Source: Cellulomonas sp. KRMCY2 (GTDB lineage Bacteria > Actinomycetota > Actinomycetes > Actinomycetales > Cellulomonadaceae). From it: a stretch of 64,000 nucleotides of DNA. The stretch's first letter is position 1; each line of letters begins with the position of its first letter. A program made the translations under genes and the position numbers. The stretch lies in the NCBI RefSeq assembly GCF_000526515.1, contig NZ_JAGF01000001.1, positions 1,488,001-1,552,000 on the forward strand. Reading direction: 5' to 3'. The notes under the pieces are model-generated. The model saw only the letters and a program-made list of their open reading frames with translations. It did not search any database and had not been told where the DNA came from. Shown piece by piece: positions 1-8,249 of this stretch.

Positions 1-778
1 CCAGCTCGCCGCGACGCTGCGCTCGGGCGGGGCCGACCTGCGCCGTCGCCGGGCGGGCGGCACCGGCCGGGTCGTCCTGGTCGGCGGCGGACCGGGCGAC
101 GTCGACCTGCTGACCCTGCGCGGCCGCCGAGCGCTCGCCGAGGCCGACGTCGTGGTCACGGACCGCCTCGGGCCGACCGACGTGCTGGCAGAGCTCGGCC
201 CGGACGTCGAGATCGTGCACGTCGGCAAGAGCCCGGGGAACCACCCGGTCCCGCAGCACGAGATCGGCCAGATCCTGGTCGAGCGCGCCCAGCGGGGCCA
301 GACGGTCGTGCGGCTCAAGGGCGGCGACCCCTTCGTCTTCGGCCGTGGTGGCGAAGAGGTGCTCGCCTGCCGCGAGGCGGGCGTCCCGGTGGAGGTCGTG
401 CCCGGGGTCAGCAGCGCACTGTCCGTCCCGGCGCTCGCCGGCATCCCGTTGACCCACCGCGGCGTCACGACGTCGTTCCACGTCCTCAGCGGTCACGACG
501 GCCTGACCGCCGCCGCGCGGCAGGCGCTGCACGACGGCTCGACCCTCGTCGTGCTGATGGGGGTCGCGATGCTCGCCGCCCTGGTCGAGGACGCCCTGCG
601 GGCCGGTGTCGACCCCGCCCTTCCGGTGGCCGTCGTCGAGAGCGGCGCGACCGCGCGGCAGCGGGTCACCCGGGCACGCCTCGACGGCGTCGTGCGACGA
701 GCCGCGGAGGTCGGCGTCCGGGCGCCGGCGGTGATCGTGCTGGGCCGGGTCGCGGCCGAGGGGCTCCTGGATGGCTGA
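1..778 (+). CDS. cobA: Uroporphyrinogen-III C-methyltransferase (SUMT), 5'-truncated by window edge
   Basis: Methylates uroporphyrinogen III at C2 and C7 to give precorrin-2, the first step toward sirohaem or cobalamin. The frame is open from base 2, and the family's N-terminal glycine loop (GRVVLVGGGPGD) lies at about 74-110, upstream of the first internal start codon. The true start is therefore outside the window. Further family motifs are VVRLKGGDPFVFGRGGEE and the VVPGVSSA block. The residues before the glycine loop look like a linker, so a CysG-type fusion with an upstream dehydrogenase/ferrochelatase domain is possible. It overlaps the next gene by 8 nt and forms a sirohaem-type operon with the HemD-HTH and CbiX genes. 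That setting favours sirohaem for nitrite or sulfite reductase over cobalamin. Confidence 0.93.
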   Translation, partial: QLAATLRSGGADLRRRRAGGTGRVVLVGGGPGDVDLLTLRGRRALAEADVVVTDRLGPTDVLAELGPDVEIVHVGKSPGNHPVPQHEIGQILVERAQRGQTVVRLKGGDPFVFGRGGEEVLACREAGVPVEVVPGVSSALSVPALAGIPLTHRGVTTSFHVLSGHDGLTAAARQALHDGSTLVVLMGVAMLAALVEDALRAGVDPALPVAVVESGATARQRVTRARLDGVVRRAAEVGVRAPAVIVLGRVAAEGLLDG

Positions 779-1889
779 GCCGATCAGCCAGACCATGGCC
801 GGCTGCGTCGTCCTGGTGACGGCGGACCGACGCTCCGCCGAGCTGGGCACCGCCCTGGCGCGGCGTGGCGCGGTCGTGCGGCACGCCGCGGCGATGAGCA
901 TCGCGGGGCACATCGACGACGCCGCGCTCGCGGAGGGCACGCGCGCCGTGATCGCCCGTCCGCCGGAGATCGTCGTCGTCACCACCGGCATCGGCTTCCG
1001 CGGGTGGACCGAGGCGGCCGATGCCGTCGGGCTGCTCGACCCGTTGCTCGCGGTGCTCGGCAGCGCCCGGATCGTCGCGCGCGGCCCCAAGGCCCGGGGC
1101 GCCATCCAGGCCGCCGGTCTGCACGCGGACTGGGTCGCCGAGTCCGAGACGTCCGCCGAGATCGCCGAGGTCCTGCTGGACGAGGGTGTCGCCGGACGGC
1201 GGATCGCCGTGCAGCACCACGGGGCCGGCGCCGACGGGCTCGACGAGGCCTTCGCCGCGGCCGGGGCCGTGGTGCAGAGCCTCGTGGTCTACCGCTGGGG
1301 TCCGCCGCCGGACCCCGCCGCCCTCGAGGCCTCGGTCCGTGCCGCGGCCGGCGGCGAGATCGACGTCGTGGTGTTCACCTCCGCGCCGGGCGCGGCAGCC
1401 TGGCTCGCGGCGGCGGCCGAGGCCGGGGTCCAGGCCGCCCTGCGCCGGCGGTTCGCCGGCGGCGGGCTGCTGGCCGCTGTCGTCGGCCCGGTGACCGCAC
1501 GGCCGCTGCTGGAGGCCGGGATCACCCCGCTGATGCCCGACCGCGGTCGGCTCGGGTCGTTGGTCCGGACCCTCGTCGCGCACTTCGACGACCGACGGAC
1601 CAAGGCGCTGGCCACCGTCGCCGGACCGCTGCAGGTGCACCGGGGCGCCGCGGTGCTCGACGGCCGGGTGCTCGCTCTCTCGCCGTCGAGCCTCGAGGTG
1701 CTCCGGCTGCTCGCGGCGGCGGCCGGCGGCGTCGTCGGGCGGTCCGAGGTGCTCGCGGCCCTCCCGGGGACCTCGCTGGACCCGCACGCGGCCGAGGTCG
1801 CGGTGGCCCGGCTGCGCGATGCCACCTCGCGTGACCTCATCCGCACGGTGGTCAAACGTGGCTACCGGCTCCAGACGGTGCCATCGTGA
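771..1889 (+). CDS. nnaR: HemD-like domain fused to OmpR-type winged helix (NnaR-like regulator)
   Basis: The 372-aa protein has a uroporphyrinogen-III synthase-like domain (about residues 1-265) followed by a winged-helix DNA-binding domain (about 285-370) ending in the typical VKRGYRL wing. This is the architecture of NnaR, a regulator of nitrate/nitrite assimilation in actinobacteria. A second, plain HemD is encoded in the haem cluster at 11969-12793, so this copy is probably regulatory, perhaps sensing a tetrapyrrole. It lies between SUMT and CbiX genes, which supply sirohaem. That is consistent with nirBD-type genes upstream of the window. The role is inferred from architecture and context; a bifunctional synthase/regulator cannot be excluded. 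Confidence 0.8.
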   Translation: MAEPISQTMAGCVVLVTADRRSAELGTALARRGAVVRHAAAMSIAGHIDDAALAEGTRAVIARPPEIVVVTTGIGFRGWTEAADAVGLLDPLLAVLGSARIVARGPKARGAIQAAGLHADWVAESETSAEIAEVLLDEGVAGRRIAVQHHGAGADGLDEAFAAAGAVVQSLVVYRWGPPPDPAALEASVRAAAGGEIDVVVFTSAPGAAAWLAAAAEAGVQAALRRRFAGGGLLAAVVGPVTARPLLEAGITPLMPDRGRLGSLVRTLVAHFDDRRTKALATVAGPLQVHRGAAVLDGRVLALSPSSLEVLRLLAAAAGGVVGRSEVLAALPGTSLDPHAAEVAVARLRDATSRDLIRTVVKRGYRLQTVPS

Positions 1890-1945
1890 CCAGGACGGGC
1901 CCGGTGCCCACCCGCACGGCTGCCCACCCGAACGGCGGTGACCCG

Positions 1946-2668
1946 ATGGCTGACGGCGCCCTCGCCCGACCGGTCCTGATCGGCTGCTCGCACGGCACGA
2001 GCGACCCGGCCGGTCGCCGGACGATCCGTGCGCTGCTCGACGCCATCGCCGCCGCCCGACCGGAGCTCGACGTGCGCGAGGCCTTCGTCGACGTCCAGCA
2101 GCCGGAGGTGGCGGCCGTCGTCGCCGAGGCGCAGACCGACGCACCTGCCGGGCCGCCGGTGGTGGTCGTCCCGCTGCTCCTGTCGGGCGGCTACCACGTG
2201 CACGTCGACATCGCCGCGGCGGTCGCCGGCGGACGCGCGCTGGCTGCCGCACCGCTCGGGCCGGACCCACGCCTGGCCGCGCTGCTGGACGAGCGGCTGA
2301 CGGAGGCCGGTGCCCGGGTCGACGATGCGGTCGTGCTCGCGGCGGCCGGCTCCAGCGACCGACGGGCCGCCGACGACGTCGAGCACGTTGCGCGCGAGCT
2401 GCAGTCGCAGCGGCGGGGTCCGGTCACCGTCGGCTACGGGGCAGGCTGCGACCCGTCCGTACCGCAGGCCGTGGCCGCGGCGCGCCGCGGTGGCGCGCAG
2501 CGCGTCGTCGTTGCCGCGTACCTGCTGGCCCCGGGGTTCTTCCACGACCGGCTGCAGGCAGCCGGCGCCGACCTCGTCACCGCCCCGTTGGCTCCCCATC
2601 CGACCCTCGTCGCGATGGCGCTGGATCGGTACGCAGCAGCACGTCGTTCCGCCGTCGCCGGTTCTTGA
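1946..2668 (+). CDS. Sirohydrochlorin ferrochelatase, CbiX/SirB family
   Basis: Inserts Fe(II) (or Co) into sirohydrochlorin. The N-terminal VLIGCSHGT strand with its metal-binding His is followed by the VPLLLSGGYHVHVDI block. A second repeat-like half contains YLLAPGFFHDRL, so this is the long two-domain CbiX. I chose the ATG at 1946, which starts just before the conserved strand. A GTG at 1886 overlaps the nnaR stop as GTGA and would add 20 residues, so translational coupling from there is a real alternative. The 3' end overlaps the convergent diguanylate cyclase gene by 92 nt. With SUMT and an NnaR-like regulator upstream, a sirohaem role is most likely. Confidence 0.88.
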   Translation: MADGALARPVLIGCSHGTSDPAGRRTIRALLDAIAAARPELDVREAFVDVQQPEVAAVVAEAQTDAPAGPPVVVVPLLLSGGYHVHVDIAAAVAGGRALAAAPLGPDPRLAALLDERLTEAGARVDDAVVLAAAGSSDRRAADDVEHVARELQSQRRGPVTVGYGAGCDPSVPQAVAAARRGGAQRVVVAAYLLAPGFFHDRLQAAGADLVTAPLAPHPTLVAMALDRYAAARRSAVAGS

Positions 2669-4091
2669 CCTGGTACATCGCCGCGTCGGACGCCGCGAAG
2701 AGCGCAGCCGGGTCGCACCGACCGTCGGTCGCCAACGCCGCGCCGACGCTCACGCCCACCTGCACCGTCCCGGTCCGCAGCACCACCGGCTGCTGGACCG
2801 CTGCGGCCAGACGGTTCACGATCGTGGTGACCTCCGCGCCGTCGTTGACCTCGGTGAGGATCGCGCAGAACTCGTCGCCACCCAGCCGGGCGAGGTGGTC
2901 GTGCGCGCGCAGACAGCCCTTGAGGCGCTCGGAGATCACTGTCAGGAGGCTGTCGCCCGCCGCGTGGCCGTAGGTGTCGTTGACCTCCTTGAACCGGTCG
3001 AGGTCGATGAAGAGCACTGCCACCCCGGCCCCCGGGGTGGCCTCGGGCAGGCAGGCGGCGAGGCGACGCATCAGCTCACCGCGGTTGGCCAGGCCGGTGA
3101 GGTCGTCGTGCGCGGCGGCGTGCGCCAGGGCCTCGGAGTGCAGCAGCCGCTCGGTCACGTCCCGCTGGTCCACGACGAAGCCCTCGACCAACGGGTCGTG
3201 CAGCAGGTTGTGGACCGTCCACTCGTACCACCGGCGCTCGAGGCTCGCGTGCACGACGAGCACGTCGAGCCGGGCCCGCGCCCCGGTGCCCTGGCGGATG
3301 ACGTCGGCCAGGATGTTCTGGACGTCGGTGCGGTAGTCGGCGTCCACGAGGTTGAGCAGCGGTGAGCCGACCAGCGCATCGGGTGCGTACCCCATCGCCC
3401 GTTCCACTGCGGGGCTGACGTAGGTGAGCAGCCCGAGCGAGTTGCTGACCGTCAGGACGTCCGTCGAGCTCTCCATCAGCGCACGCAGCCGGGCCTCGGC
3501 CCGGGCGAGGGCGTTCTGGGAGCGTTCCCGCTCAGCGACGCTCGTGCCGACGCTCGCGATCCCCAGCCACGCCAGGCCGAGCATCACCAGCGCCGCGATG
3601 TGGCTGTGCTCCGGCGCCACGACGGTGGGCAGCAGGCCGAGCGCGACGCCGAGCTCGCCGAGCACCGCGAAGGTCGTCACGACGCCGCCGACGATCGGCC
3701 AGATCCAGCTGCCGGATCGCTGGATGTGGATGACGCCGACGAGCACCGCCGTCGCCGGCAGGAAGGCCGACCACCCGGCCGTCCAGCAGAGGGCGGCGAG
3801 CACGCCCGAGGCGACGACCAGCCGCAGCAGTGGCCGGTTGCCGATCCGACCGCCGCCGAGCATGGTCTGCACGGTCTCGCCCGAGCAGACGAAGATCAGG
3901 AGCAGCAGCAGGGCGAGCGTCACGGGTGGGCCCACGACGAGGCCGGCGTCCTTCAGCCAGCTGAAGGCCGGGATCGCCGCCCCGGCAGCCGCGACCGCGC
4001 CGATCGCCTTCGGGATGCGCGGCAGGACCGGTGACAGGTCGAGGTCAGGGGTCAGCAAGGTTCTGGCGCGGGAGCCCCGCTCTCCTGGCAT
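2577..4091 (-). CDS. Membrane-anchored PAS-GGDEF diguanylate cyclase
   Basis: Predicted to make cyclic di-GMP from two GTP. Five or so hydrophobic segments fill residues 25-185, followed by a short coiled linker, a PAS domain (about 205-315) and a GGDEF domain (about 330-485). The catalytic motif is intact (GGDEF at 404-408), and an inhibitory I-site RxxD (RAHD, 395-398) sits exactly five residues before it. No EAL or HD-GYP domain is present. The C-terminus runs about 25 residues beyond the usual end, coded in the stretch shared with cbiX on the other strand. The membrane sensor part was not assigned to a known MASE family. The start is ATG at 4091. Confidence 0.92.
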   Translation of the reverse strand: MPGERGSRARTLLTPDLDLSPVLPRIPKAIGAVAAAGAAIPAFSWLKDAGLVVGPPVTLALLLLLIFVCSGETVQTMLGGGRIGNRPLLRLVVASGVLAALCWTAGWSAFLPATAVLVGVIHIQRSGSWIWPIVGGVVTTFAVLGELGVALGLLPTVVAPEHSHIAALVMLGLAWLGIASVGTSVAERERSQNALARAEARLRALMESSTDVLTVSNSLGLLTYVSPAVERAMGYAPDALVGSPLLNLVDADYRTDVQNILADVIRQGTGARARLDVLVVHASLERRWYEWTVHNLLHDPLVEGFVVDQRDVTERLLHSEALAHAAAHDDLTGLANRGELMRRLAACLPEATPGAGVAVLFIDLDRFKEVNDTYGHAAGDSLLTVISERLKGCLRAHDHLARLGGDEFCAILTEVNDGAEVTTIVNRLAAAVQQPVVLRTGTVQVGVSVGAALATDGRCDPAALFAASDAAMYQVKNRRRRNDVLLRTDPAPSRRGSDGEPTGR

Positions 4092-4205
4092 ACCGTCTCA
4101 GCCCCTGTGCTGCCGTCCGTGCCCGCCTCGACGGGTCGATCATGTGTCCGCCCTGTCGGCACGGATCACGCCATCATGACCCAACGGCGACCCTGCCGGG
4201 GGCGT

Positions 4206-5009
4206 TCATGCCACCCCGAGGCCCTGGAGCCACCCGTCCGGCAGCAGGGAGTACCCGACGAAGGCCACGACGTCGAGCGTCGTGTGCGCCACGACGAGCG
4301 GCATCACGCGCCGCCGCCGGAGGTAGTACCAGCCGAGCAGGAGGCCCATCACGACGTTCCCGGCCGCCATCCCCGGGCCCTGGTAGAGGTGGTAGGAGCC
4401 GCGGAGCAGAGCGCTCGCCGCGACCATCGCCGGTGCCGACCAGCGCATCTCGCCGAGCCGCTCGACCAGGTAGGCGACGGCGACGACCTCCTCGAGCAAC
4501 GCGTTCTGCAGTGCGGAGAACACGAGCACGGGCACCGTCCACCAGTAGGCGTCGAGCCCCGAGGCGTTGATCTGGACGTTGAGCCCGAGCGTGCGGCCGA
4601 CGAGGTAGAGCCCGATCCCCGGCAGCCCGATCAGCGCTGCGAGACCGAGGCCGACGCCGAGGTCCCGGGCCGGACGCGCGCCGTCGAGCCCGATCCGGCG
4701 GACGGCGCTGCGGCCGTTCGCCGACAGCAGGTAGAGCGCGAGCGCGACCGGGACCAGGGCGAAGCCGATCGCCAGGAGCTGGTAGGTCAGGTCGAGGTAC
4801 GGGCGCTCGGCGCGCGTGGGGTTGAGCGTCGCGGTCTGCTGAGCGAGCGGGACCTCCGCGGTCAGCCGCACGTAGAGGCGGACCAGGGCGTAGACGGCGG
4901 ACTGCCCGAGGGACAGGCCCAGGATGATCCACACCTCCGCGCTCAGCCGGCGCCGGACGGGGTCGGCGGCGACGGGCGGGGCGGCGGCGCCATCGTGGTC
5001 ATCGTGCAC
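4206..5009 (-). CDS. CPBP-family intramembrane metalloprotease (CAAX-like)
   Basis: Polytopic membrane protein of 267 aa with about eight hydrophobic segments. Three motifs of the CPBP/Abi family are visible: LLEEVVAVAYL (Glu-Glu), RGSYHLYQG (His) and AHTTLD (His/Asp). The canonical Arg of EExxxR is absent, as in a common actinobacterial subtype. Substrates are unknown. The first in-frame start is GTG at 5015, but a TACCTT hexamer ends directly before it. A leaderless transcript would then begin at the third codon, GTG 5009, which I chose. The gene stands alone between the diguanylate cyclase and copA, all on the minus strand. Confidence 0.85.
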   Translation of the reverse strand: MHDDHDGAAAPPVAADPVRRRLSAEVWIILGLSLGQSAVYALVRLYVRLTAEVPLAQQTATLNPTRAERPYLDLTYQLLAIGFALVPVALALYLLSANGRSAVRRIGLDGARPARDLGVGLGLAALIGLPGIGLYLVGRTLGLNVQINASGLDAYWWTVPVLVFSALQNALLEEVVAVAYLVERLGEMRWSAPAMVAASALLRGSYHLYQGPGMAAGNVVMGLLLGWYYLRRRRVMPLVVAHTTLDVVAFVGYSLLPDGWLQGLGVA

Positions 5010-5015
5010 CAGCAC

Positions 5016-5021
5016 AAGGTA
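5016..5021 (-). promoter_or_regulatory. Candidate -10 box (TACCTT) for the CPBP protease
   Basis: On the minus strand TACCTT is followed by exactly six bases and then GTG (5009). This is the spacing of a leaderless actinobacterial transcript, seen at several other starts in this window. Confidence 0.4.
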
Positions 5022-5119
5022 CGGGAGACGCCTGGGTGGTCGACGTCCGCGAGCGCACCCGTCAGGCCGCTGCGGCTCCCGACCCGGTGCCGGGGACGGG
5101 AGCCGCTCGGCGCACCCGC

Positions 5120-7573
5120 TCAGGCGAAGCGGCGCAGGCGCAGCGAGTTGGTCACGACCAGCACCGAGCTGAACGCCATCGCGGCACCGGCGATCATCGG
5201 GTTGAGCAGCCCGAGGGCCGCGAGCGGGATCGCCGCGACGTTGTAGGCGAAGGCCCAGAACAGGTTCTGCTTGATGATCCGCAGCGTCCTGCGGGAGAGC
5301 CGGATCGACTGGCCGGCCGACCGCAGGTCACCGCGCACCAGGGTGATGTCGGCCGCCTGCATGGCCACGTCGGTCCCGGTGCCCATCGCCAGTCCGAGGT
5401 CGGCCTGGGCGAGCGCCGCCGCGTCGTTGACGCCGTCGCCGACCATCGCCACGACGCGGCCCTGGTCCTGGAGGCGACGCACGACGTCGACCTTGTCCGC
5501 GGGCAGGACCTGGGCGACGACCTCGTCGATGCCCACCTGGGCGGCCGCAGCGCGGGCGGCGCCGGGGTTGTCGCCGGTCAGGAGGACCGGGTTCAGGCCG
5601 AGCCGTCGCAGCTCGTCGACGGCGGCGGCGGAGGTCGCCTTGACCGGGTCGCGGAGCACCAGGACGCCGCGCGCCGAGCCGTTCCAGGCTGCCATCACGG
5701 CTGTCGCGCCGTCGGCCTCGGCAGTGTCGAACCGGGCGTCGAGCGGAGCGGTGTCGATGCCCTGCCCGCGCAGCCAGCCCGGCCGGCCGACCAGGACGCG
5801 CCGCCCGAGATCGAGCCCGCTGTGCGCGGTGCGCACGACGCCCGTCACCCCGCGGCCCGGGTCGTTGACGAACTCGGTGACCTGCGCGGAGCCGATCACC
5901 ACGCCGTCGGACCCGACTTCGGTGCCCGCCCTGGGCCCGATCTCGGCGGCGGTGCCGGCGATGGCGCGGGCGATCGGGTGCTCGCTGAGCGCCTCGACCG
6001 CACCGGCCAGCCGCAGCACCTCGTCGACGGAGGTGCTCTCGTCGGCGCCGGTCAGCCCCTCGGCGACCAGGACGTCGACGAGCGCCATCCGGCCCTCGGT
6101 CACGGTGCCGGTCTTGTCGAGCACGACGGTGTCGACGCGGCGGGTGGACTCGAGGATCTCCGGCCCCTTGATCAGGATGCCGAGCTGCGCGCCGCGGCCG
6201 GTGCCGACCAGCAGCGCCGTCGGTGTGGCGAGCCCCAGCGCGCACGGGCACGCGATGATCAGGACGGCGACCGCAGCGGTGAACGCGGCCTGCACGCCAC
6301 CGCCGGTCAGCAGCCACACCGTGAGCGTGCCGAGCGCGAGCACGATGACGACCGGCACGAAGACCGCCGAGATCCGGTCGGCGAGTCGCTGCACGGGCGC
6401 CTTGCCGGTCTGCGCCTGGGTCACCAGCCGGCCGATCTGCGCGAGCATCGTCTCCTCGCCGATCCGCGTCGCGCGGACCACGAGGTAGCCGGAGGTGTTG
6501 ACCGTCGCGCCGGTGACCTGCGAGCCGGGGCCCACGTCGACCGGGACGGGCTCGCCGGTGAGCAGCGAGGTGTCGACGGCGCTCTGGCCCTCGACCACGA
6601 CGCCGTCGGTGGCGACCTTCTCACCCGGCCGGACGGCGAAGAGGCTGCCGACCGCCAGTGCCTCGACCGGCACCCGGGACTCGGTGCGGCGGCCGTCGTC
6701 GCCGGTGGTCAGCAGCGCGACGTCGGTCGCGCCGAGTGACAGCAGGGCACGCAGCGCGTCCCCGGCCCGACGGCGGGAGCGGTGCTCCGCGTAGCGACCG
6801 GCGAGCAGGAAGGTGGTCACGACCGCGGCGACCTCGAAGTACAGCTCGGGCGGGGTCGCGCCCATCCCCATCGCGTCGCCGGCGCCGGCCCGCGGGAAGA
6901 GCGTGGGCTCCATCCGCAGGCCCAGCTCGCCGGCGCCGCCGATCAGCACCGCCCAGAGCGACCAGCCGGTCGCGGCGATGATGCCGAGGGAGACCAGGGT
7001 GTCCATCGTCGACGCCGCGTGCCGGGCGGCGCGCGCAGCGGCCCGGTGGAACGGCCAGGCGGACCACGTGACGACTGGCAGCGCGAGTGCTGTGACCACC
7101 CACTGCCAGCCGCGGAACTGCAGCGCGGGGATCATCGAGAGCAGCACGACCGGGACGGCCAGCGCGGCCGCGACGACGAGTCGACGGCGCAGGTCGGCGC
7201 CGCGGTCACGCTCGGGTGCGCTGGTGTCCTCGACGGCGTCCATCGCGTGGCCCTCGCCCATCGAGTGGCCCGACAGGGCGTGCTCGACGGCGCTGCTGCG
7301 CATCACTGTCGCGGTGTAGCCGGCGCTCTCGACGGCCTTGATGAGAGCCGCGGTGTCGACGTCCTCGGTCAGCTCGACCCGGGCTCGTTCGGTCGCGAGG
7401 TTGACCGTCGCGGTAGCGCCCGGGACCTTGTTGATCTTCTTCTCGACGCGCGCCACGCAGGAGGCGCAGGTCATCCCGCCGACGGCGAGGTCGACGAAGC
7501 CGACCGGCGTGACCGGTGCTGCGACCGGTGCGGCCGGCGGCGCCGACGTCGGCACCGGGTTCGGGCCGGCCAC
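5120..7573 (-). CDS. copA: Copper-exporting P1B-type ATPase CopA
   Basis: Pumps Cu(I) out of the cytoplasm at the cost of ATP. The 817-aa protein has an Ala/Pro-rich N-terminus and one HMA domain with GMTCASC (Cys36, Cys39). A His-rich linker (about 101-112) precedes the P1B transmembrane helices. TGEP (339-342), the membrane CPC motif (442-444), the phosphorylated Asp in DKTGT (486-490) and the [11 protein letters not shown] hinge are all present. It begins with GTG immediately after the copZ TGA, with no spacer, so the two are translationally coupled. With csoR upstream it forms a copper-inducible csoR-copZ-copA operon. Confidence 0.97.
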   Translation of the reverse strand: MAGPNPVPTSAPPAAPVAAPVTPVGFVDLAVGGMTCASCVARVEKKINKVPGATATVNLATERARVELTEDVDTAALIKAVESAGYTATVMRSSAVEHALSGHSMGEGHAMDAVEDTSAPERDRGADLRRRLVVAAALAVPVVLLSMIPALQFRGWQWVVTALALPVVTWSAWPFHRAAARAARHAASTMDTLVSLGIIAATGWSLWAVLIGGAGELGLRMEPTLFPRAGAGDAMGMGATPPELYFEVAAVVTTFLLAGRYAEHRSRRRAGDALRALLSLGATDVALLTTGDDGRRTESRVPVEALAVGSLFAVRPGEKVATDGVVVEGQSAVDTSLLTGEPVPVDVGPGSQVTGATVNTSGYLVVRATRIGEETMLAQIGRLVTQAQTGKAPVQRLADRISAVFVPVVIVLALGTLTVWLLTGGGVQAAFTAAVAVLIIACPCALGLATPTALLVGTGRGAQLGILIKGPEILESTRRVDTVVLDKTGTVTEGRMALVDVLVAEGLTGADESTSVDEVLRLAGAVEALSEHPIARAIAGTAAEIGPRAGTEVGSDGVVIGSAQVTEFVNDPGRGVTGVVRTAHSGLDLGRRVLVGRPGWLRGQGIDTAPLDARFDTAEADGATAVMAAWNGSARGVLVLRDPVKATSAAAVDELRRLGLNPVLLTGDNPGAARAAAAQVGIDEVVAQVLPADKVDVVRRLQDQGRVVAMVGDGVNDAAALAQADLGLAMGTGTDVAMQAADITLVRGDLRSAGQSIRLSRRTLRIIKQNLFWAFAYNVAAIPLAALGLLNPMIAGAAMAFSSVLVVTNSLRLRRFA

Positions 7574-7795
7574 TCAGCCCACCACCTGGTAGCCGGCCTC
7601 GTCGATGGCGGCGCGGACGGCGTCGTCGTCGAGGGGCTCGGTCGAGGTGATCGTGACCGTCGAGGTGGCCCCCGAGACGAGGTCCACGTGCACGTCGGTC
7701 ACACCGGGCAGGGCCCGCAGCTCCTCCTGGACGGAACGGACGCAGTGCCCGCAGGTCATGCCGGTGACGTCGACGGCCACGGTCTGGGTGCTCAT
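7574..7795 (-). CDS. copZ: Copper chaperone CopZ (HMA domain)
   Basis: A 73-aa single HMA domain with the Cu(I)-binding motif GMTCGHC near residue 12. It carries Cu(I) to CopA and probably to CsoR. The length is the usual one for CopZ. It lies 74 nt downstream of csoR and abuts copA directly (TGA followed at once by GTG), so all three genes should be co-transcribed. Confidence 0.96.
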   Translation of the reverse strand: MSTQTVAVDVTGMTCGHCVRSVQEELRALPGVTDVHVDLVSGATSTVTITSTEPLDDDAVRAAIDEAGYQVVG

Positions 7796-7869
7796 GGTGG
7801 TGCCTCTCTCAAGGGTCGTGGTCCGGGTCGGGACGAGGGCTCGGACCGGGGTGCGGACGATGGGCCGGG

Positions 7870-8151
7870 TCAGGAGCGGACCAGCCGTGCGATGGCGTCG
7901 GCGGCCTCGCGGACCTTCAGGTCACCCGCCTCGTGGGACTCCCGGGCGGCGTCGACGACGCAGTGCCCCAGGTGGTCCTCGACGAGGCCGAGACTCACGG
8001 CCTGCAGCGCCTTGGTGACGGCCGCGACCTGGGTCAGGATGTCGATGCAGTACACGTCCTCGTCGACCATCCGCGCGATCCCGCGCACCTGGCCCTCGAC
8101 GCGACGCAGCCGTTTGAGGTAGTCGTCCTTGCTCCCGCTGTACCCGGCCAC
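7870..8151 (-). CDS. csoR: Copper-sensing repressor CsoR
   Basis: A 93-aa DUF156/CsoR protein that binds its operator in the apo form and releases it on binding Cu(I). The three copper ligands of the family are conserved as Cys35, His60 and Cys64 (motif HLGHC). The N-terminal helix contains the LKRLRRVEGQVRGI signature. The start is GTG at 8151, preceded by a strong AGGAGG Shine-Dalgarno on the minus strand. A matching operator lies 34 nt upstream at 8185-8201, implying autoregulation of csoR-copZ-copA. Confidence 0.96.
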   Translation of the reverse strand: MAGYSGSKDDYLKRLRRVEGQVRGIARMVDEDVYCIDILTQVAAVTKALQAVSLGLVEDHLGHCVVDAARESHEAGDLKVREAADAIARLVRS

Positions 8152-8184
8152 TGCGTCCTCCTGGTTCGTCCCGACGTCAACACC

Positions 8185-8201
8185 ATACCCCCATGGGGTA
8201 T
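8185..8201. promoter_or_regulatory. CsoR operator
   Basis: ATACCCCCATGGGGTAT is a near-perfect inverted repeat. It has the TACCCC/GGGGTA halves typical of actinobacterial CsoR operators and lies 34 nt upstream of csoR. It also faces the divergent GH13 gene at 8250, so copper could affect that gene too. Confidence 0.85.
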
Positions 8202-8237
8202 TTCCGTCGCGCCGCGCCGACCCTGCGTCGCGGACCG

Positions 8238-8243
8238 TAGGCT
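8238..8243 (+). promoter_or_regulatory. Candidate -10 box (TAGGCT) for the GH13 gene
   Basis: TAGGCT is followed by six bases and then the ATG at 8250. There is no Shine-Dalgarno sequence in that gap, so a leaderless mRNA is likely. Confidence 0.45.
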
Positions 8244-8249
8244 CGTGCC

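Noticed and set aside
666-2270. Long open frames opposite real genes (for example 666-2270, 4174-4932, 14924-17014, 35850-38867, all minus- or plus-strand shadows)
   Set aside because: At this GC content antisense frames stay open by codon bias; their translations are Arg/Gly/His/Asp-rich with no domains and lie over well-recognised genes.
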